64,000 nucleotides of DNA from SCBR16-9 sp964537975 (GCA_964537975.1 CAZIDP010000005.1:1-64000); one strand, 5' to 3'. Positions 1-11,400 are shown, numbered from the stretch's first letter. Notes: generated by a model not told the origin, from the letters alone. Made by a program: numbers and translations.

Positions 1-2335
1 CGATAAAGATACAACTCTTGTACACAACATTCGATTGCATCAAGGAGCAAAAATTTCCGGACGTATTACAGAAGAAGGTTCTGGATTAGGCGCTGCAAAT
101 CTGACAGTGGTTGTTCAAGATGCCAATAAAAACACCTTGTCAGACGAAGATGGATATTATGAACTCAGTGGTTTTGAACCGGGTGAATTCAGTATCTTTG
201 TCGATCTAAAAAATGCGCCGTATCAGACTGGCAGAGAGCTGCCATTTCAACGAATAAGAATTAACCAGCCAGGAGAATCAATACGCAACGTAAACTTTCG
301 CGTAGCACCAGCAGGACTTGTCTGGGGTTATGTAACCACTCCAGATGAAGAACCTGCTCAAGCTGATGTTATTCTAGCCAGTTCTGAAAGTTTTGTCAGT
401 CAGGTATTGAATATGTCAATACGCCAACAAACACCGCTTATTACCTCGACTGATATTCATGGCTATTATGAATTGGGAGGCGTTCCACTCAACGAACAAT
501 GGCGCATCCATGCCACCAGTAGAAATGATGCACAAGCACCGCAATTGTCAGACCCTTTCATGTTGAATATTAATCATCGAGAAGCACGCATTGATATATT
601 TTTGTTTCCGGGAAGCACTATTCGAGGTGTCGTGCGTGATACCCGCCGTAATCTGATTGAAAATGCAGAAGTTATTTGTTTTCCCGCGTTTTCACAATTG
701 TTGGGCCCCATGAACTCCGCACAAGCTTTTACCAGTGCCACTACAGATGAGAATGGGTATTTTGAAATCCAGCAAGTTCCTGCGGGTAGTTATCAGCTTT
801 ATACGTTCAAAGAGGGATTTAAATATACGACAACTGGTCAACATATTTACCCAAATGGATATAGCGATATTGAGGGAGTCACCCTTATACTGATTCCACA
901 AGATGAAGGTCGTTACAAGATATACGGTACAGTAACAAACGTCAACAAACAACCAATACTAGCGCAGGTATCGCTGGCCGGGATTTCCACAGAAAGCATT
1001 AGCAGCTTGGAGAGAAGCACCAACACGGATGCTCAGGGAGGGTTTTTATTCGATGGTATAGAATCAGGAATTTATCAGTTGACAGTCTCCAGCGAGGGAT
1101 ACGCTACCCGAACAATCTCAAATGTCCGATTAAACCAACCCAATGAAATAACACTTCAAACTGCTTCTCTTATCCGGGGGCAAGTCCTGGTACGCCAAAC
1201 AAGCCAACCACCTGATTACTATTCGGTTTCGGCACATCAGATTGCATCTATGGGAAGCATTTTCGGAAGAATTGAGTCAGAAATCGGACAACGGGGTTGG
1301 TCTGGTTCTGATCCAACGGGGCGTTTCGAGATTAGTATTGCCGCGGGTGAATACCGACTGGAAGCCATGGCCTCAAACTATGTGCCCGCACGTATTGATG
1401 TTTCGGTTGAAGCTGGTGAAGTAGTAGATGGCATTACCCTGTACCTACAAGATAGCGGTGGTGCCATAGCGGGCCGTGTTATAACTCGAGATGGCAGCAG
1501 TCCACAAGGTGCACGTGTAGCTCTCATAGAGTCTGATACTGCAAATCAGGCATTGGCCATGTTGGCAGTAGATTCGAATGATAATATTCAACAGGTTGGC
1601 GCAGATGGCATGTTTGAATATACCATGCTACCAACTGGCACCTACATAGTCATGGCACAACATCAAAATTATGCACCAGCTTCCTATGGCCCAATAGACC
1701 TGGATGCTAGTGACACCATACGTAATATAGAAATTCTTCTCGGTGCTGGTGGCGCATTAGAAGGTTATGTTTACAAGGATGGACGTCCCGTTACTGGCGC
1801 GATGGTTATTGTTCTTGCTTCTGGTCAACCTTACACTGCCACTACTGAATCGGACGGCTATTATTATCTGGATGGATTGAGTACAGGATCACACCAGGCT
1901 ATTTTCAGCACATCAGATGCAAGCGACATAATGGGATTGTTCAACACGCAAGGGGCTATAGTAGATATTGAAGATGGTCGAGTGACCCGACATGATTTCG
2001 GAACTGGCGAGGGAACACGAATTGAAGGTATGTGCTCTCCGTCTCCTTCCTCTTTCATTGGTGGTCGGGCAGTTTTACGACAACCTGGCTTCCCTGCCGC
2101 CAATCTTGGAGACTACGTCAACATCGATCAGGTCATGGGGAACAGTACAGGTATAAACAGCGCTGGATTGTTTGAGTTTGACAGCGTACCCGCTGGCGAT
2201 TGGCAACTCGATATTTATTACTTCGAGGCTTCGGTATCAATAATGTCATCACTCCGTTACGTACACACCGAAATATTCACTGTTACCCATGAGGACACAA
2301 TTATAAATCTTGATATTGCATTAAGCGTGTATTAA
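1..2335 (+). CDS. Carboxypeptidase-regulatory-like repeat protein (5' partial)
   Basis: The reading frame is already open at base 2, so the N-terminus lies outside the window; the TTG at 35 is not a credible start. The visible 777 or so residues are about eight repeats of roughly 85-100 residues. Each opens with a G-x-V/I strand (ISGRI, VWGYV, IRGVV, IYGTV, IRGQV, IAGRV, LEGYV, IEGMC) and closes with a G-Y/F-x-(F/L) turn followed by a P-x-G-x-Y/W-like strand (for example GYFEIQQVPAGSYQLY). This is the pattern of CarboxypepD_reg-like beta-sandwich domains, common in secreted and surface proteins. No catalytic domain is visible in the part seen. It ends 79 bp before an ABC transporter operon on the same strand, so the protein may be exported with, or act beside, that system; this is inference. 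Family call confident, function unknown. Confidence 0.8.
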   Translation, partial: DKDTTLVHNIRLHQGAKISGRITEEGSGLGAANLTVVVQDANKNTLSDEDGYYELSGFEPGEFSIFVDLKNAPYQTGRELPFQRIRINQPGESIRNVNFRVAPAGLVWGYVTTPDEEPAQADVILASSESFVSQVLNMSIRQQTPLITSTDIHGYYELGGVPLNEQWRIHATSRNDAQAPQLSDPFMLNINHREARIDIFLFPGSTIRGVVRDTRRNLIENAEVICFPAFSQLLGPMNSAQAFTSATTDENGYFEIQQVPAGSYQLYTFKEGFKYTTTGQHIYPNGYSDIEGVTLILIPQDEGRYKIYGTVTNVNKQPILAQVSLAGISTESISSLERSTNTDAQGGFLFDGIESGIYQLTVSSEGYATRTISNVRLNQPNEITLQTASLIRGQVLVRQTSQPPDYYSVSAHQIASMGSIFGRIESEIGQRGWSGSDPTGRFEISIAAGEYRLEAMASNYVPARIDVSVEAGEVVDGITLYLQDSGGAIAGRVITRDGSSPQGARVALIESDTANQALAMLAVDSNDNIQQVGADGMFEYTMLPTGTYIVMAQHQNYAPASYGPIDLDASDTIRNIEILLGAGGALEGYVYKDGRPVTGAMVIVLASGQPYTATTESDGYYYLDGLSTGSHQAIFSTSDASDIMGLFNTQGAIVDIEDGRVTRHDFGTGEGTRIEGMCSPSPSSFIGGRAVLRQPGFPAANLGDYVNIDQVMGNSTGINSAGLFEFDSVPAGDWQLDIYYFEASVSIMSSLRYVHTEIFTVTHEDTIINLDIALSVY

Positions 2336-2414
2336 TATTAACGTGGGTATTGATTATCAAATATGATAATGAAGATATTCTGATATTGTGAAGTGAGGGG
2401 ATTGAAAGGAACAC

Positions 2415-3332
2415 ATGAATCAATTGATCGAATTAAATGGAGTCTCGGTGCGGTATGGTTCTTTTCTTGCCTTGGACAATATCACCCTTGAAATTCCGGG
2501 GGGTGCCATAGGATTGCTTGGTCCCAATGGTGCCGGGAAAAGTACCCTTATCCGTACTTTGCTGGGGTTTAATCGCGCAAGCACAGGCACAGTACGGGTA
2601 TTTGATTATGATATGCCCCAATGCGCAATTCAGGTACGCCAACGCTTGGGATATATGCCGGAGCGTGAAGTCAACAGCCCAAAAATAAGTGCGGTATCTT
2701 TCCTCAATTTTCTGGGGCGGCTTGCAGGTATGAGCCAGGTAGATGCGATGGAACGCAGTCATGAGACCTTAAATTATGTCGGGCTTGGTGAAGCACGCTA
2801 CCGAAAAATGGAAACATATTCTACTGGAATGCTCCAACGTGTCAAGCTGGCTCAGGCAATCATCCATGATCCGAAATTATTACTATTGGATGAACCAACC
2901 AACGGACTGGACCCCAGGGGGCGTATCGAGATTCTTGATCTGATTAAAGAAATCTCAACTCAGCACAATGTATCTGTACTTTTGTCATCCCATCTGTTGC
3001 CGGATGTGCAACATGTCTGCGACAGAGTAATTGTTTTGCATCAGGCAAAAGTTGTCGGTGACATGCAAATGCGTGAGTTAACAGCACCACGTGAAGGTTA
3101 TTATGAAGTAAGAGTGCGTGATGATTCTACGGCATACCAGTCTGCTCTTGCAGAGCATGGTCTTGAATATCTCTCACATAAAGACAACATATTGCATGTC
3201 CATCTCAATAATGGCAACTCCCCCCGCGTTTTATTCGAAATCGCATTGAAAACAAACACACAAATCCGCCATCTCGCACCGGTGCGTGGTGATCTTGCCG
3301 AAGCCTTTATGAAATCCATTTCCGGGAGCTGA
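2415..3332 (+). CDS. ABC transporter ATP-binding protein
   Basis: A 305-aa nucleotide-binding subunit of an ABC-2 type transporter. Walker A GPNGAGKST is at about residue 36. The signature is YSTGMLQRVKLAQA, where the usual SGG is STG, and the Walker B/D-loop is LLLLDEPTNGLDP, followed by the switch histidine in SSHLL. About 80 C-terminal residues after the ATPase core resemble the accessory tail of Gld/Nos/bacitracin-type ATPases. The ATG is preceded by AAGGAA at good distance. The permease gene follows 5 bp downstream, so this is the first gene of a two-pair ABC operon (2415-6078). The substrate cannot be told from the sequence; gliding-type or copper-processing exporters and antibiotic exporters share this subfamily. 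Confidence 0.92.
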   Translation: MNQLIELNGVSVRYGSFLALDNITLEIPGGAIGLLGPNGAGKSTLIRTLLGFNRASTGTVRVFDYDMPQCAIQVRQRLGYMPEREVNSPKISAVSFLNFLGRLAGMSQVDAMERSHETLNYVGLGEARYRKMETYSTGMLQRVKLAQAIIHDPKLLLLDEPTNGLDPRGRIEILDLIKEISTQHNVSVLLSSHLLPDVQHVCDRVIVLHQAKVVGDMQMRELTAPREGYYEVRVRDDSTAYQSALAEHGLEYLSHKDNILHVHLNNGNSPRVLFEIALKTNTQIRHLAPVRGDLAEAFMKSISGS

Positions 3333-3337
3333 GCCAT

Positions 3338-4228
3338 ATGCCTATTTATAAACAGAGTTATCGAAGTTACAGTGGAGAAACACGTAAACATTTTCGCTGG
3401 GCTGTAATCATTGAGCAAGAATTGCGTTTGGCAATCAAATACAAACTACTGCAATACCTATTGGTGGTGGGAATGATTCATTTTATATTACGTCTTTTAC
3501 AAATAGTTGCCTATGATATAATAATGCAAGACCCTAACAATCCCATGACCCAAGTACTACTGCAAGCCGATTTTATCGTAGTCAATGCCCGGACTTTTTT
3601 TGATTTTATTCAAATGCAGGCACCATTGGTGCTCCTGGCAATGCTGGTTATTGGCTCACGAATGGTATGCAATGATTTTAAAAATAATCTCATGGAAGTT
3701 TACTTCGCAAAACCACTGAACTGGATTGACTACGTTTCCGGGAAAGTTGGGGCATTGGTGTTAATAGGCTTATTGTTTACAGCAATTCCTGCCATAATAC
3801 TCGTGCTTATACATAACCTCATACTCCCAGGTTGGAATACTTTCCATGAAACCTGGACTTTTCCGTTTGCTATTTTGGGATTCTCCTTATTGATAACGTT
3901 TCCTGCCGCTTTATCTATTCTGGCTGCATCAAGTTTATTAAAAAGTGAAAGTTTCTCCGCTGCTGCTATATTTATTTTAATAATTGCAAACAGTTTTTTT
4001 GCTGGCACGCTGGCTTCAATGTTGCGTGATTCATCCTACATGATTATTTCAACTCCAATGGCCATGTACGAGCTTGGTATTGAGTTATTTAAACTTAATC
4101 AAAACAGGATCGTATTTAACTCCATCAATGCAGGATGGCAATTGCCCCTGCTCAATGTGGCTCTGGTCACAATCATTGCAGGTGCAATTTTCACATTACG
4201 TGTTCGTAAATCTGAGGTCTCCCCATGA
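3338..4228 (+). CDS. ABC-2 type transporter permease
   Basis: A 296-aa integral membrane protein with about six hydrophobic segments (roughly residues 38-60, 95-110, 140-165, 180-205, 210-235 and 270-290). It fits the ABC-2 permease fold that pairs with the ATPase 5 bp upstream. The N-terminal 25 residues are polar and basic with several Tyr and Arg. The ATG lies 9 bp after GGGAGC. Its stop overlaps the start of the next ATPase gene by 4 bp (ATGA), so translation of the two is probably coupled. The sequence between the segments carries the short motif YFAKPLNWIDYVSGK, like the coupling region seen in Gld/Nos permeases. Substrate unknown. Confidence 0.85.
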   Translation: MPIYKQSYRSYSGETRKHFRWAVIIEQELRLAIKYKLLQYLLVVGMIHFILRLLQIVAYDIIMQDPNNPMTQVLLQADFIVVNARTFFDFIQMQAPLVLLAMLVIGSRMVCNDFKNNLMEVYFAKPLNWIDYVSGKVGALVLIGLLFTAIPAIILVLIHNLILPGWNTFHETWTFPFAILGFSLLITFPAALSILAASSLLKSESFSAAAIFILIIANSFFAGTLASMLRDSSYMIISTPMAMYELGIELFKLNQNRIVFNSINAGWQLPLLNVALVTIIAGAIFTLRVRKSEVSP

Positions 4229-5151
4229 CAGCGATCATTGAAGTTTGTGATCTTTCAAAATGGTTTGGTGAAGTGGTAGCACTTAACAACCTGAGTTTTA
4301 CCATTGGCTCCGGTGTCACCGGGCTGCTCGGACCCAATGGTGCAGGTAAAAGCACATTCATTAAATTGGCATTGGGCTTGTATACACCAGGTAAGGGTAG
4401 CATCAAAGTATTCGGAATGTTACCACGCCATAACATGAAAGTACTGAAGCGCATTGGGTACTGTCCGGAAACAGACCACTTTTTTGACAACATGACTGGG
4501 TTTGAGTTCGTTTATTGGTTAAACCGTATTTCAGGCTTGCCCAAAAAAACAGCCACTGAACGTGCTGAAATGGCGTGCGAACGTGTGCAAATGACCGAGT
4601 GGATGCATAAGCTCATTACGCAATACAGTAAAGGTATGCGACAACGCATTAAAATCGCACAAACCCTATCCACAGGCCCAGAACTGATTTTTCTGGATGA
4701 GCCGATGAACGGGCTTGACCCACAGGGACGCGAAGAAATGTTTGGCCTGATCCAGCAGTTAGGAGAAGATGGGCTTACCATAATACTCTCAAGCCATATC
4801 CTCTATGAAATTGAACGTGTAACAAGTAATGTCGTCCTGTTTTATCAAGGGACATTACTGGCTCAGGGTCGAGTACGAGATATACGCGATCTTATCGATG
4901 ATCATCCTCACACCATTACCATACAATGCTCCAGTCCTCAATCGATTGCGCGTACCATCGCGGAATTATCCGGCACCATGTCTATTGAATACAACCAATC
5001 CAAAACAGGTCTACAAATTCGTACAGCCGACCCGAATATGTGCTATGCGACATTGAATAACTTGGCACTAGATAGAAATTACACCATTGATCATATCTCC
5101 TGCTCAGACGACAACCTGCAATCTGTATTCGATTACCTGGTAAGGCAATGA
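4225..5151 (+). CDS. ABC transporter ATP-binding protein (second pair)
   Basis: A 308-aa ATPase, clearly paralogous to the one at 2415. Walker A GPNGAGKST, signature YSKGMRQRIKIAQ, Walker B/D-loop LIFLDEPMNGLDPQG and H-loop SSHIL are present. It has the same accessory C-terminal tail of about 80 residues. The start ATG overlaps the stop of the preceding permease gene (ATGA), which fixes the start. A second permease gene begins 63 bp downstream. Two ATPases and two permeases in series suggest either two related exporters or one hetero-tetrameric exporter. The SKG in the signature in place of SGG is a common variant in this subfamily and should not abolish activity. Confidence 0.92.
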   Translation: MTAIIEVCDLSKWFGEVVALNNLSFTIGSGVTGLLGPNGAGKSTFIKLALGLYTPGKGSIKVFGMLPRHNMKVLKRIGYCPETDHFFDNMTGFEFVYWLNRISGLPKKTATERAEMACERVQMTEWMHKLITQYSKGMRQRIKIAQTLSTGPELIFLDEPMNGLDPQGREEMFGLIQQLGEDGLTIILSSHILYEIERVTSNVVLFYQGTLLAQGRVRDIRDLIDDHPHTITIQCSSPQSIARTIAELSGTMSIEYNQSKTGLQIRTADPNMCYATLNNLALDRNYTIDHISCSDDNLQSVFDYLVRQ

Positions 5152-5214
5152 ATGGATACGAACTTGCCGATAATTTGCTAACCAACAACAACAACCTGGT
5201 TCAACGAAAGTATC

Positions 5215-6078
5215 ATGAACGATAATTTAAAAACAGCTTATGGCATTCCTGCTTACACTGAAACTATATCTTGGTGGAACCACTATGTTTCCATGGTAGG
5301 CCTGTCGACAGTCATGCTGGTACGCCGGAAACGGCTCCTGCTTGCTGCTTTAATAACGTTCCTGCCTGTTGTATTACCCCTTATACATGCTTATTTATCG
5401 ACATACGCACAGCCTGGAGGTATGTTTGCTGAACTGAACCGGGACATTTACCTGCCGAGTTTGTCTGTGATTCTTGCCCTGTTTTTTGCTTCAATGCTCC
5501 TGGGGGAAGATATGGAATCACAAACCATGACCTATTATTTAACTCGGCCACTCCCACGATCAATTTGGGTCTTGGGCAAGTTTACAGCCTATCTTATTGT
5601 GGCTGGTGGATTGATAATGGTTTCCCAAATGTTTTGCTTTTTTGCCAACATATTGTTACCTGATTTTGAGATCAATCGGCAAACACTCACATTGCTTTTG
5701 CATTTCAATGCTGTTGCATTTTTAGCCATTATGGGTAATGGAGCAGTAGCCATGTTTCTTGGTGTAGTAACCAACCGCCCAATCATTCTAGGTGCTATAA
5801 TACTCTTCGGTTGGCAACGTTTGGCTAAAATCATTCCAGGAGCTATTGATTTCTTTACTATTAATAAATACATAGAAATGTTGTCACCGCAACAATTAGG
5901 TGCCCAGCAAGAAATCACATTTCAGACTATTGTCGGGGAAATTGCTAAACAGACGCTATATATCAGTGCGACAACTGCGCTTCCCATTCTATTCGGAATA
6001 GTAGCATTGTTTATTGTAGCCACCATCATTATTGTACGTATGCGCCAGTTTGTAATCACGAAAGCTATCGGAAGCTGA
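5215..6078 (+). CDS. ABC-2 type transporter permease (second pair)
   Basis: A 287-aa membrane protein with about six hydrophobic segments (near residues 42-62, 80-100, 125-150, 165-190, 190-210 and 250-275). The motif YYLTRPLPRSIWVLGKF, between segments two and three, is the cytoplasmic coupling region typical of ABC-2 permeases. An in-frame ATG at 5152, overlapping the end of the upstream ATPase gene, is followed by a stop after nine codons, so 5215 is the start. It is the last gene of the operon; only 39 bp separate it from the convergent pbpC gene, and no clear intrinsic terminator is visible there. Confidence 0.85.
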   Translation: MNDNLKTAYGIPAYTETISWWNHYVSMVGLSTVMLVRRKRLLLAALITFLPVVLPLIHAYLSTYAQPGGMFAELNRDIYLPSLSVILALFFASMLLGEDMESQTMTYYLTRPLPRSIWVLGKFTAYLIVAGGLIMVSQMFCFFANILLPDFEINRQTLTLLLHFNAVAFLAIMGNGAVAMFLGVVTNRPIILGAIILFGWQRLAKIIPGAIDFFTINKYIEMLSPQQLGAQQEITFQTIVGEIAKQTLYISATTALPILFGIVALFIVATIIIVRMRQFVITKAIGS

Positions 6079-6117
6079 AATTACGAACTCACATAGAAAA
6101 ATCTGCCAAGATTACCA

Positions 6118-8414
6118 TCATACCGAATCTTGAGGGTTTACTACCTCAAAATTAATCTGGTCTGAATGGCCTGTCATCGAAAAGCATGTGAGTTTGTGCT
6201 TTCCAGGGGTTAAATGCACATAAAGTGGCTTAGTAAGCGTTGACTGACCAACATAGTGATCATTAAGATACCAATGCAGTGGAGTACTTCCCTGTCCCGA
6301 TGCCGATAACTCTACCATGTCACCATTTTTTACTTGCGTATAAACGTAAGTGGCATCAGCAGGTGGTGAGGTGATTTTCAATGTTTCCTGATGTGATGTT
6401 GCCGCTTTACGAATCGACACTGGCGATTCTAAAGCATCTGTTTCCTGTGCTGTTACCTTGGTTTCTGGCAATGGATATTCCCAAAAAACTTGCACCGGTG
6501 CTTCTATGCGAGCGAGGTCCCACTGACGTGGTGTTCCCGGCCAACGACGTGCCACATCCCCCTCTTTTGTCGGATAATGCACAGCACATCGCCGGTTTAC
6601 AAATTGTTCTGTTGATATCATTGCTTCCAAGGTGTGTTCACACCATTGTGTCGAAGGCAATCCACTTTCCGCGCAAACACGCACCGTACGCAGTGCATCC
6701 ATCTGGGGCCAGAAGGGAGAACCTGTATTGGGCAGTGCACGGAAGATTCTCGCTACCAGCGGCAAGGCAGCCTCTGCCCCAACCAACCGTTTTGACGATC
6801 GCGCATCGTTGTTACCCAGCCACACCCCCACGACATACTGGCGATTAAATGCAAAGGTCCAGGCATCAAGGTATCCAGTGGAGGTTCCTGTCTTCCAGCA
6901 TACACGCGGCAAAATACCTTGTGTACGCACCAGATCACACCGTTGCTCTCTCGGAAACGGTGCTTCAAGCATGTTGTATAATGCCTGCGCGGTGCCTTTA
7001 CTCATAATCCGGCGCGACGCTTCGCCATTTATTTCTGGTATCGGTTTGTCAAGCCAAAGACGTAATGGTCGGTATTCACCCAGATTCGCAATTGCAGCAT
7101 AAGCGCCAAGCATCTCCTCCAATCGCACTTCACAGTTACCCAACGTCAACCCCAACCCATAATGTTCCGCCTCCCTGTCAAGCGTGTTAAGGCCGGAGCT
7201 ACGCAACAAATCAAGCATGCTGTCAACACCGATTCGTTCCAACAACATAACAGCAGGAACATTAAAAGAATAATGCAAGGCTTCTGCAGCCGTGACGAGT
7301 CCATTATACAGGCCGTCAAAGTTGCCTGGATTATATGAACCGTAGTCAAGCGCTCCATCCAGCAATTGTTCTGATGGATACAGCCGGTTGCGGTCCATCG
7401 CCAGCCCATAAGTAAAAGGCTTGAGTGTAGAACCAGGCGCACGAGGTGCACGGCAAAGATCAACTTGTCCACCTATTATAGTACCAAAAAAATCTGCTGA
7501 ACCTACCCGGGCCAATACCTCACCTGATTCAATATTGGCAACCATAACAGCAGCATTGGTAACCTCGCCTGCAAAGGTATTCATATATTGTTTAACCACA
7601 CGCTCACAATAGGATTGAATTGGGGCATCCAGGGTAGTCTGGCGGATACCTTCTTTCTCAATACTGCTCCGATGAAAATGAGCCAGGTGTGGCGCATGGC
7701 TTGGGAATTCATGCCACTTTGCTTTGATCGGCTGCTTCAGCGCATGCTCCAGTCGCTCGCTTGTGATGTAACCCTCACGATACATCCTGTGAAGTACATA
7801 ATCACGACGATGACCGGCACGTTCCAGATGTAGCAATGGCTGGAAACGGGATGGCGCCTTGGGCAGTCCTGCCAGCAGCGCAGCTTCTTCCAGTGCAAGA
7901 TGACGGGCTGATTTTCCGAAGTACCGACGTGATGCCGCTTCAGCCCCAATCANNNNNNNNNNNNNNNNNNNNNNNNNNNNNNNNNNNNNNNNNNNNNNNN
8001 NNNNNNNNNNNNNNNNNNNNNNNNNNNNNNNNNNNNNNNNNNNNNNNNNNNNTAATCTACGCCTGCATGAGAATAAAATCGTTGATCCTCTGCTGCGATG
8101 GTTGCTTTGATCAACCAGGGACTGAATTCATCCAGGGCACGGGGAAATGACCACTGCTCATCGGCAGATAGAAAAGCATATAGCATGGCGCCATTTCGAT
8201 CATGCAATTCTGAAGATGCAGTTACCTGGATATATGGTGCCGGATCAACCGACTCATTACCCTGCCTTTCCAACACAAATAATACACCCGTGCAAAAGAT
8301 TACTGCCATTACAACAAGTAATATGGTGACTGCACTGACAAGTGGTGTAACTCGCTTCAGTAACTGCAAATAATGAGAAGCCTTGCTATATGATGACTGA
8401 TTGGTAAGCATCAT
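6118..8414 (-). CDS. pbpC: Penicillin-binding protein 1C (interrupted by assembly gap)
   Basis: A bifunctional peptidoglycan glycosyltransferase/transpeptidase of the PBP1C class. From 8414 the frame gives a short cytoplasmic tail, a TM helix (about residues 28-50) and the start of the GT51 domain, including TIAAEDQRFYSHAGVD. After the Ns the frame resumes at 7950 with IGAEAASRRYFGKSARH, then the transpeptidase with active-site motif GSTLKP, SFN and KTGTSTG, and the C-terminal BiPBP_C beta domain (about the last 85 residues). The two arms are in different frames across the 100-N spacer, and about 75 residues of GT51, including the STxTMQ region, are missing. The gap is therefore not to scale; the gene itself is probably intact. 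Its start overlaps the upstream alpha-2-macroglobulin stop by 4 bp, the usual pairing of these two periplasmic proteins. Confidence 0.9.
7953..8052. other. Assembly gap of 100 Ns inside pbpC
   Basis: Exactly 100 Ns, a conventional scaffold-gap length. The coding frames on the two sides of pbpC do not match across 100 bases: reading through at that length reaches a TGA at 7952-7950. PBP1C homologues need about 75 residues between the last residue before and the first after the gap, so roughly 220-230 real bases are missing. Confidence 0.95.
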
Positions 8415-11400
8415 CTCTGTAATTCCGATTCAGGTGTCTTCACCTTGGCACTGTGTGCTGCCGATCGGCCATGCAGTTCTGGTTGATACATACACTCAGC
8501 GTTTAGTGCAGGCCAGATAAAGTTGCCTGGTGTCACCGCTCGTACGGCATAATGGAACTGGTGTTCCCCCTGGGGTAGTCTGTCAAAGGCCAACACCAGA
8601 CGATCATCACGTATCTCAAGATAATCGGGCGTTGGCGCTTCAGCCAAAGCTGCGCCAGTCAAGACATCCGTGTCCAGACGCGGGTTCTCTATCTCCAATC
8701 CGGCTGGCAACAGGTCCGCCACGACCACATGGTTCATGTTTTCCGAGAGTTTGAGATTCAGCGTGACAATGTAGGTTTGACCATGTTCGAATATGGATTC
8801 CTGCTGAACCAGTTCCATCGGCATGCCCTGCCCGTCACGTAACACACGATGCAATGCGATTCCTTCTTCTACAGGTTTCAGATTCACTTGCTCGGGCACA
8901 CCCGTTAGTGCGGCATTCATAAAAAGGGGTATAGACCCAGTATTTTTTATTTCATACCGTATGCCCGGGCCTGTATGCTGATGTGAAAACAAGGTACTCT
9001 CTTCCATAGTATAGGTACCATCAGGAGTATTAATTTCAGCGCCGGCCAAACTTGGATCCTTGTACAGCTCTTGTAAATAAGGCGCCAATGCTGTAACGAT
9101 AAAAGCCATATCTTGTGTGTTCGGATATCGTTGTTGCTCCATATAACTTAATAATCGTTCAGCACTTACTTGTCGCTCTAAAATCGGCGCCTGCATATGC
9201 TGTAAGGCAATCAATGAAACTGCAACATCCCGTATCGGCGAAATAAGCGTACCATCGGTTTCCCGAAGCGTTGTCGCTGAAGATGGCTGCGCATTAAAAT
9301 AAGTACGGGCCTCGGTTGGGTCAACCATATTCACAGCCTTGGCTGCCGCCAGCAAATAGCGTGCGCTCTGTGACATATCTATTCTCTCAAAACCATCGAT
9401 CGCTTCAAGTGCTGTCGAATCACCATCCAATGCCAGCACATATATCGCGTAAGCCTGCAAATAGACTGAAGACATATATTGTTGTTGCTGGGGAGTCGGC
9501 AACACTACATTGCGCACATAATCTTGCAGGCTTCTGAATGCTGGTTCTGGCAAGGAAGCATGCCCATCGTTGTACAGCAAAGTAAGAAAATGCAGGGCAT
9601 ACACAGAACCATAGGGATATGCCGAAAGTGAGCCAGGCCAGTATGCCAGCCCACCAGAAGATGTCTGCATAGATAGCATTCGTTCGATTCCTGCTGTAAC
9701 GAAGCTGTCCAAGTCTTTTACTTCATCCATAGACATACTCATCATGTCCGCACTTTGCCGCATAAGGTAACTTGGCATGACACGCGAGATAGTCTGTTCC
9801 AAGCACCCATAAGGATAGCCAACAAGATATTTCAACCCTTCTTCCAATCGCAGTACCGGATTGGCACCTAAGGTGACAGTGGCTTCCAAGCGAGAATCTT
9901 CCAGGAATCTACGGTTGGTCAGTGTGTAGGTCTCGCCAGGTTCCAGAACACGCATTTCATGATCAGTTTGATAGGTGGCAGGAGCCCGTACTGGCAACAG
10001 CATATTTTCTACAAAGGAATCATTTACATCCCCTGCATCGTTTTTGACTTCCAGAGACCAGCGGATTTCTCCTTGTCCAATCGTGCCACCGACCTCCATC
10101 GGTATCTGTATATACTGTCTTTGTCCTGCTCCAACGGTGTATTCGCGACTACCTTCAATACCTTGTAACACACCACCACTTTGCCAACTGAGTGTAATCT
10201 GACTGGATTGATCTGTCGTGTTGTATAAAGTTGCCTGGCTCACAAATTGATCACCCGGCAATACAAAGCGTGGTAAGGTAACCTGCAACACGCAAGGCCG
10301 TCTTACGGTAAGATGTTCTGCCGTAGCACCTGTAGCCACTTCAGATACAGCCACCGCAACAAACCGTAGTTGCCCATTGAATTCAGGTACGTTCAAGGAT
10401 ACATTTGCCTGACCATTTTCATCTGTCTTCAATACACCCGACCACAACGCTACTGGGTGAATCCAGTTTTCATCTACCGGGGCAGTATCCCGAGCAAGAC
10501 GACGCGCAATTATATCGCCACCGATTGGTGCCGGTGTAAAATCATAAGCAACTTTGTCATAGTAATGGTTCCAGCGCATGTCTGGTTTTCTAGAACGTTG
10601 AAACCAACGATAGGGATTCGGATTGGTATAATCCAGAATTGCATGTATACCCTCATCTACAGCGGCCAGAGTAACTTCACCACGTACTGGATTATTTTGT
10701 GAATCTGACACCTGAATTGAAATTTCCAAGGGCTGGCTGGGCAAAGTGGTATCCTCAGGCAAATCTATAAAAGATACCTGCAACTCCCGTTTTGGGTCTT
10801 CCAATGGTATATTGATCGCCTGGAAACTGGAATAGGGATAAACAGATGCCGTACCAGGTTCAACTGCATGCGCCATAGTTACACTCGCCCAGACATTCGG
10901 ATAATGATCCGGACCAACCATAAATTCAACTGTTCCATGACCATCTTTCACATCCGTCAGCAAGGTTTCCAGGAACGATTCGCCCTGGACAAGCACCATG
11001 GCTTTTCCATCAAAACCAGATTCAATCTCCAGACGCACAATTTCCCCATGTTTGTACACTGGTTGGTTCAATTGGACTTTAACCAGCTCGCGCACACCTT
11101 TGTCTTCTACCTCAACCCGATTCCAGTAGAGATTGAAAGATTGAGAAGCAAATTGTTCCTTGCCATCGGTATGCACACGTACTCGGAATTTACCATAACG
11201 TTGACGTAACGTAAAAGATACCTGACCTTCACCATTGGTTAATGGCACCTCCTGCTCTTCAACCCGAACAAAATGCTGCATCCAGCTTGGTTCCTGATAT
11301 CCCTGAAGCCGTCGCAAGTTGTATTGCCATTGCACTTGCTCCAAAGTAACGGTGACTGTATCCATTACGGCTGGTGTTTCGTCTGCGGCATTGATGGCGA

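Noticed and set aside
6381..7833. Several plus-strand open frames inside pbpC
   Set aside because: Antisense shadows of a well-supported gene; no ribosome sites and no family resemblance.
7737..7949. A separate 70-aa reading frame beside the assembly gap
   Set aside because: It is out of frame with pbpC, whose own frame through the same bases gives a clear GT51 sequence.
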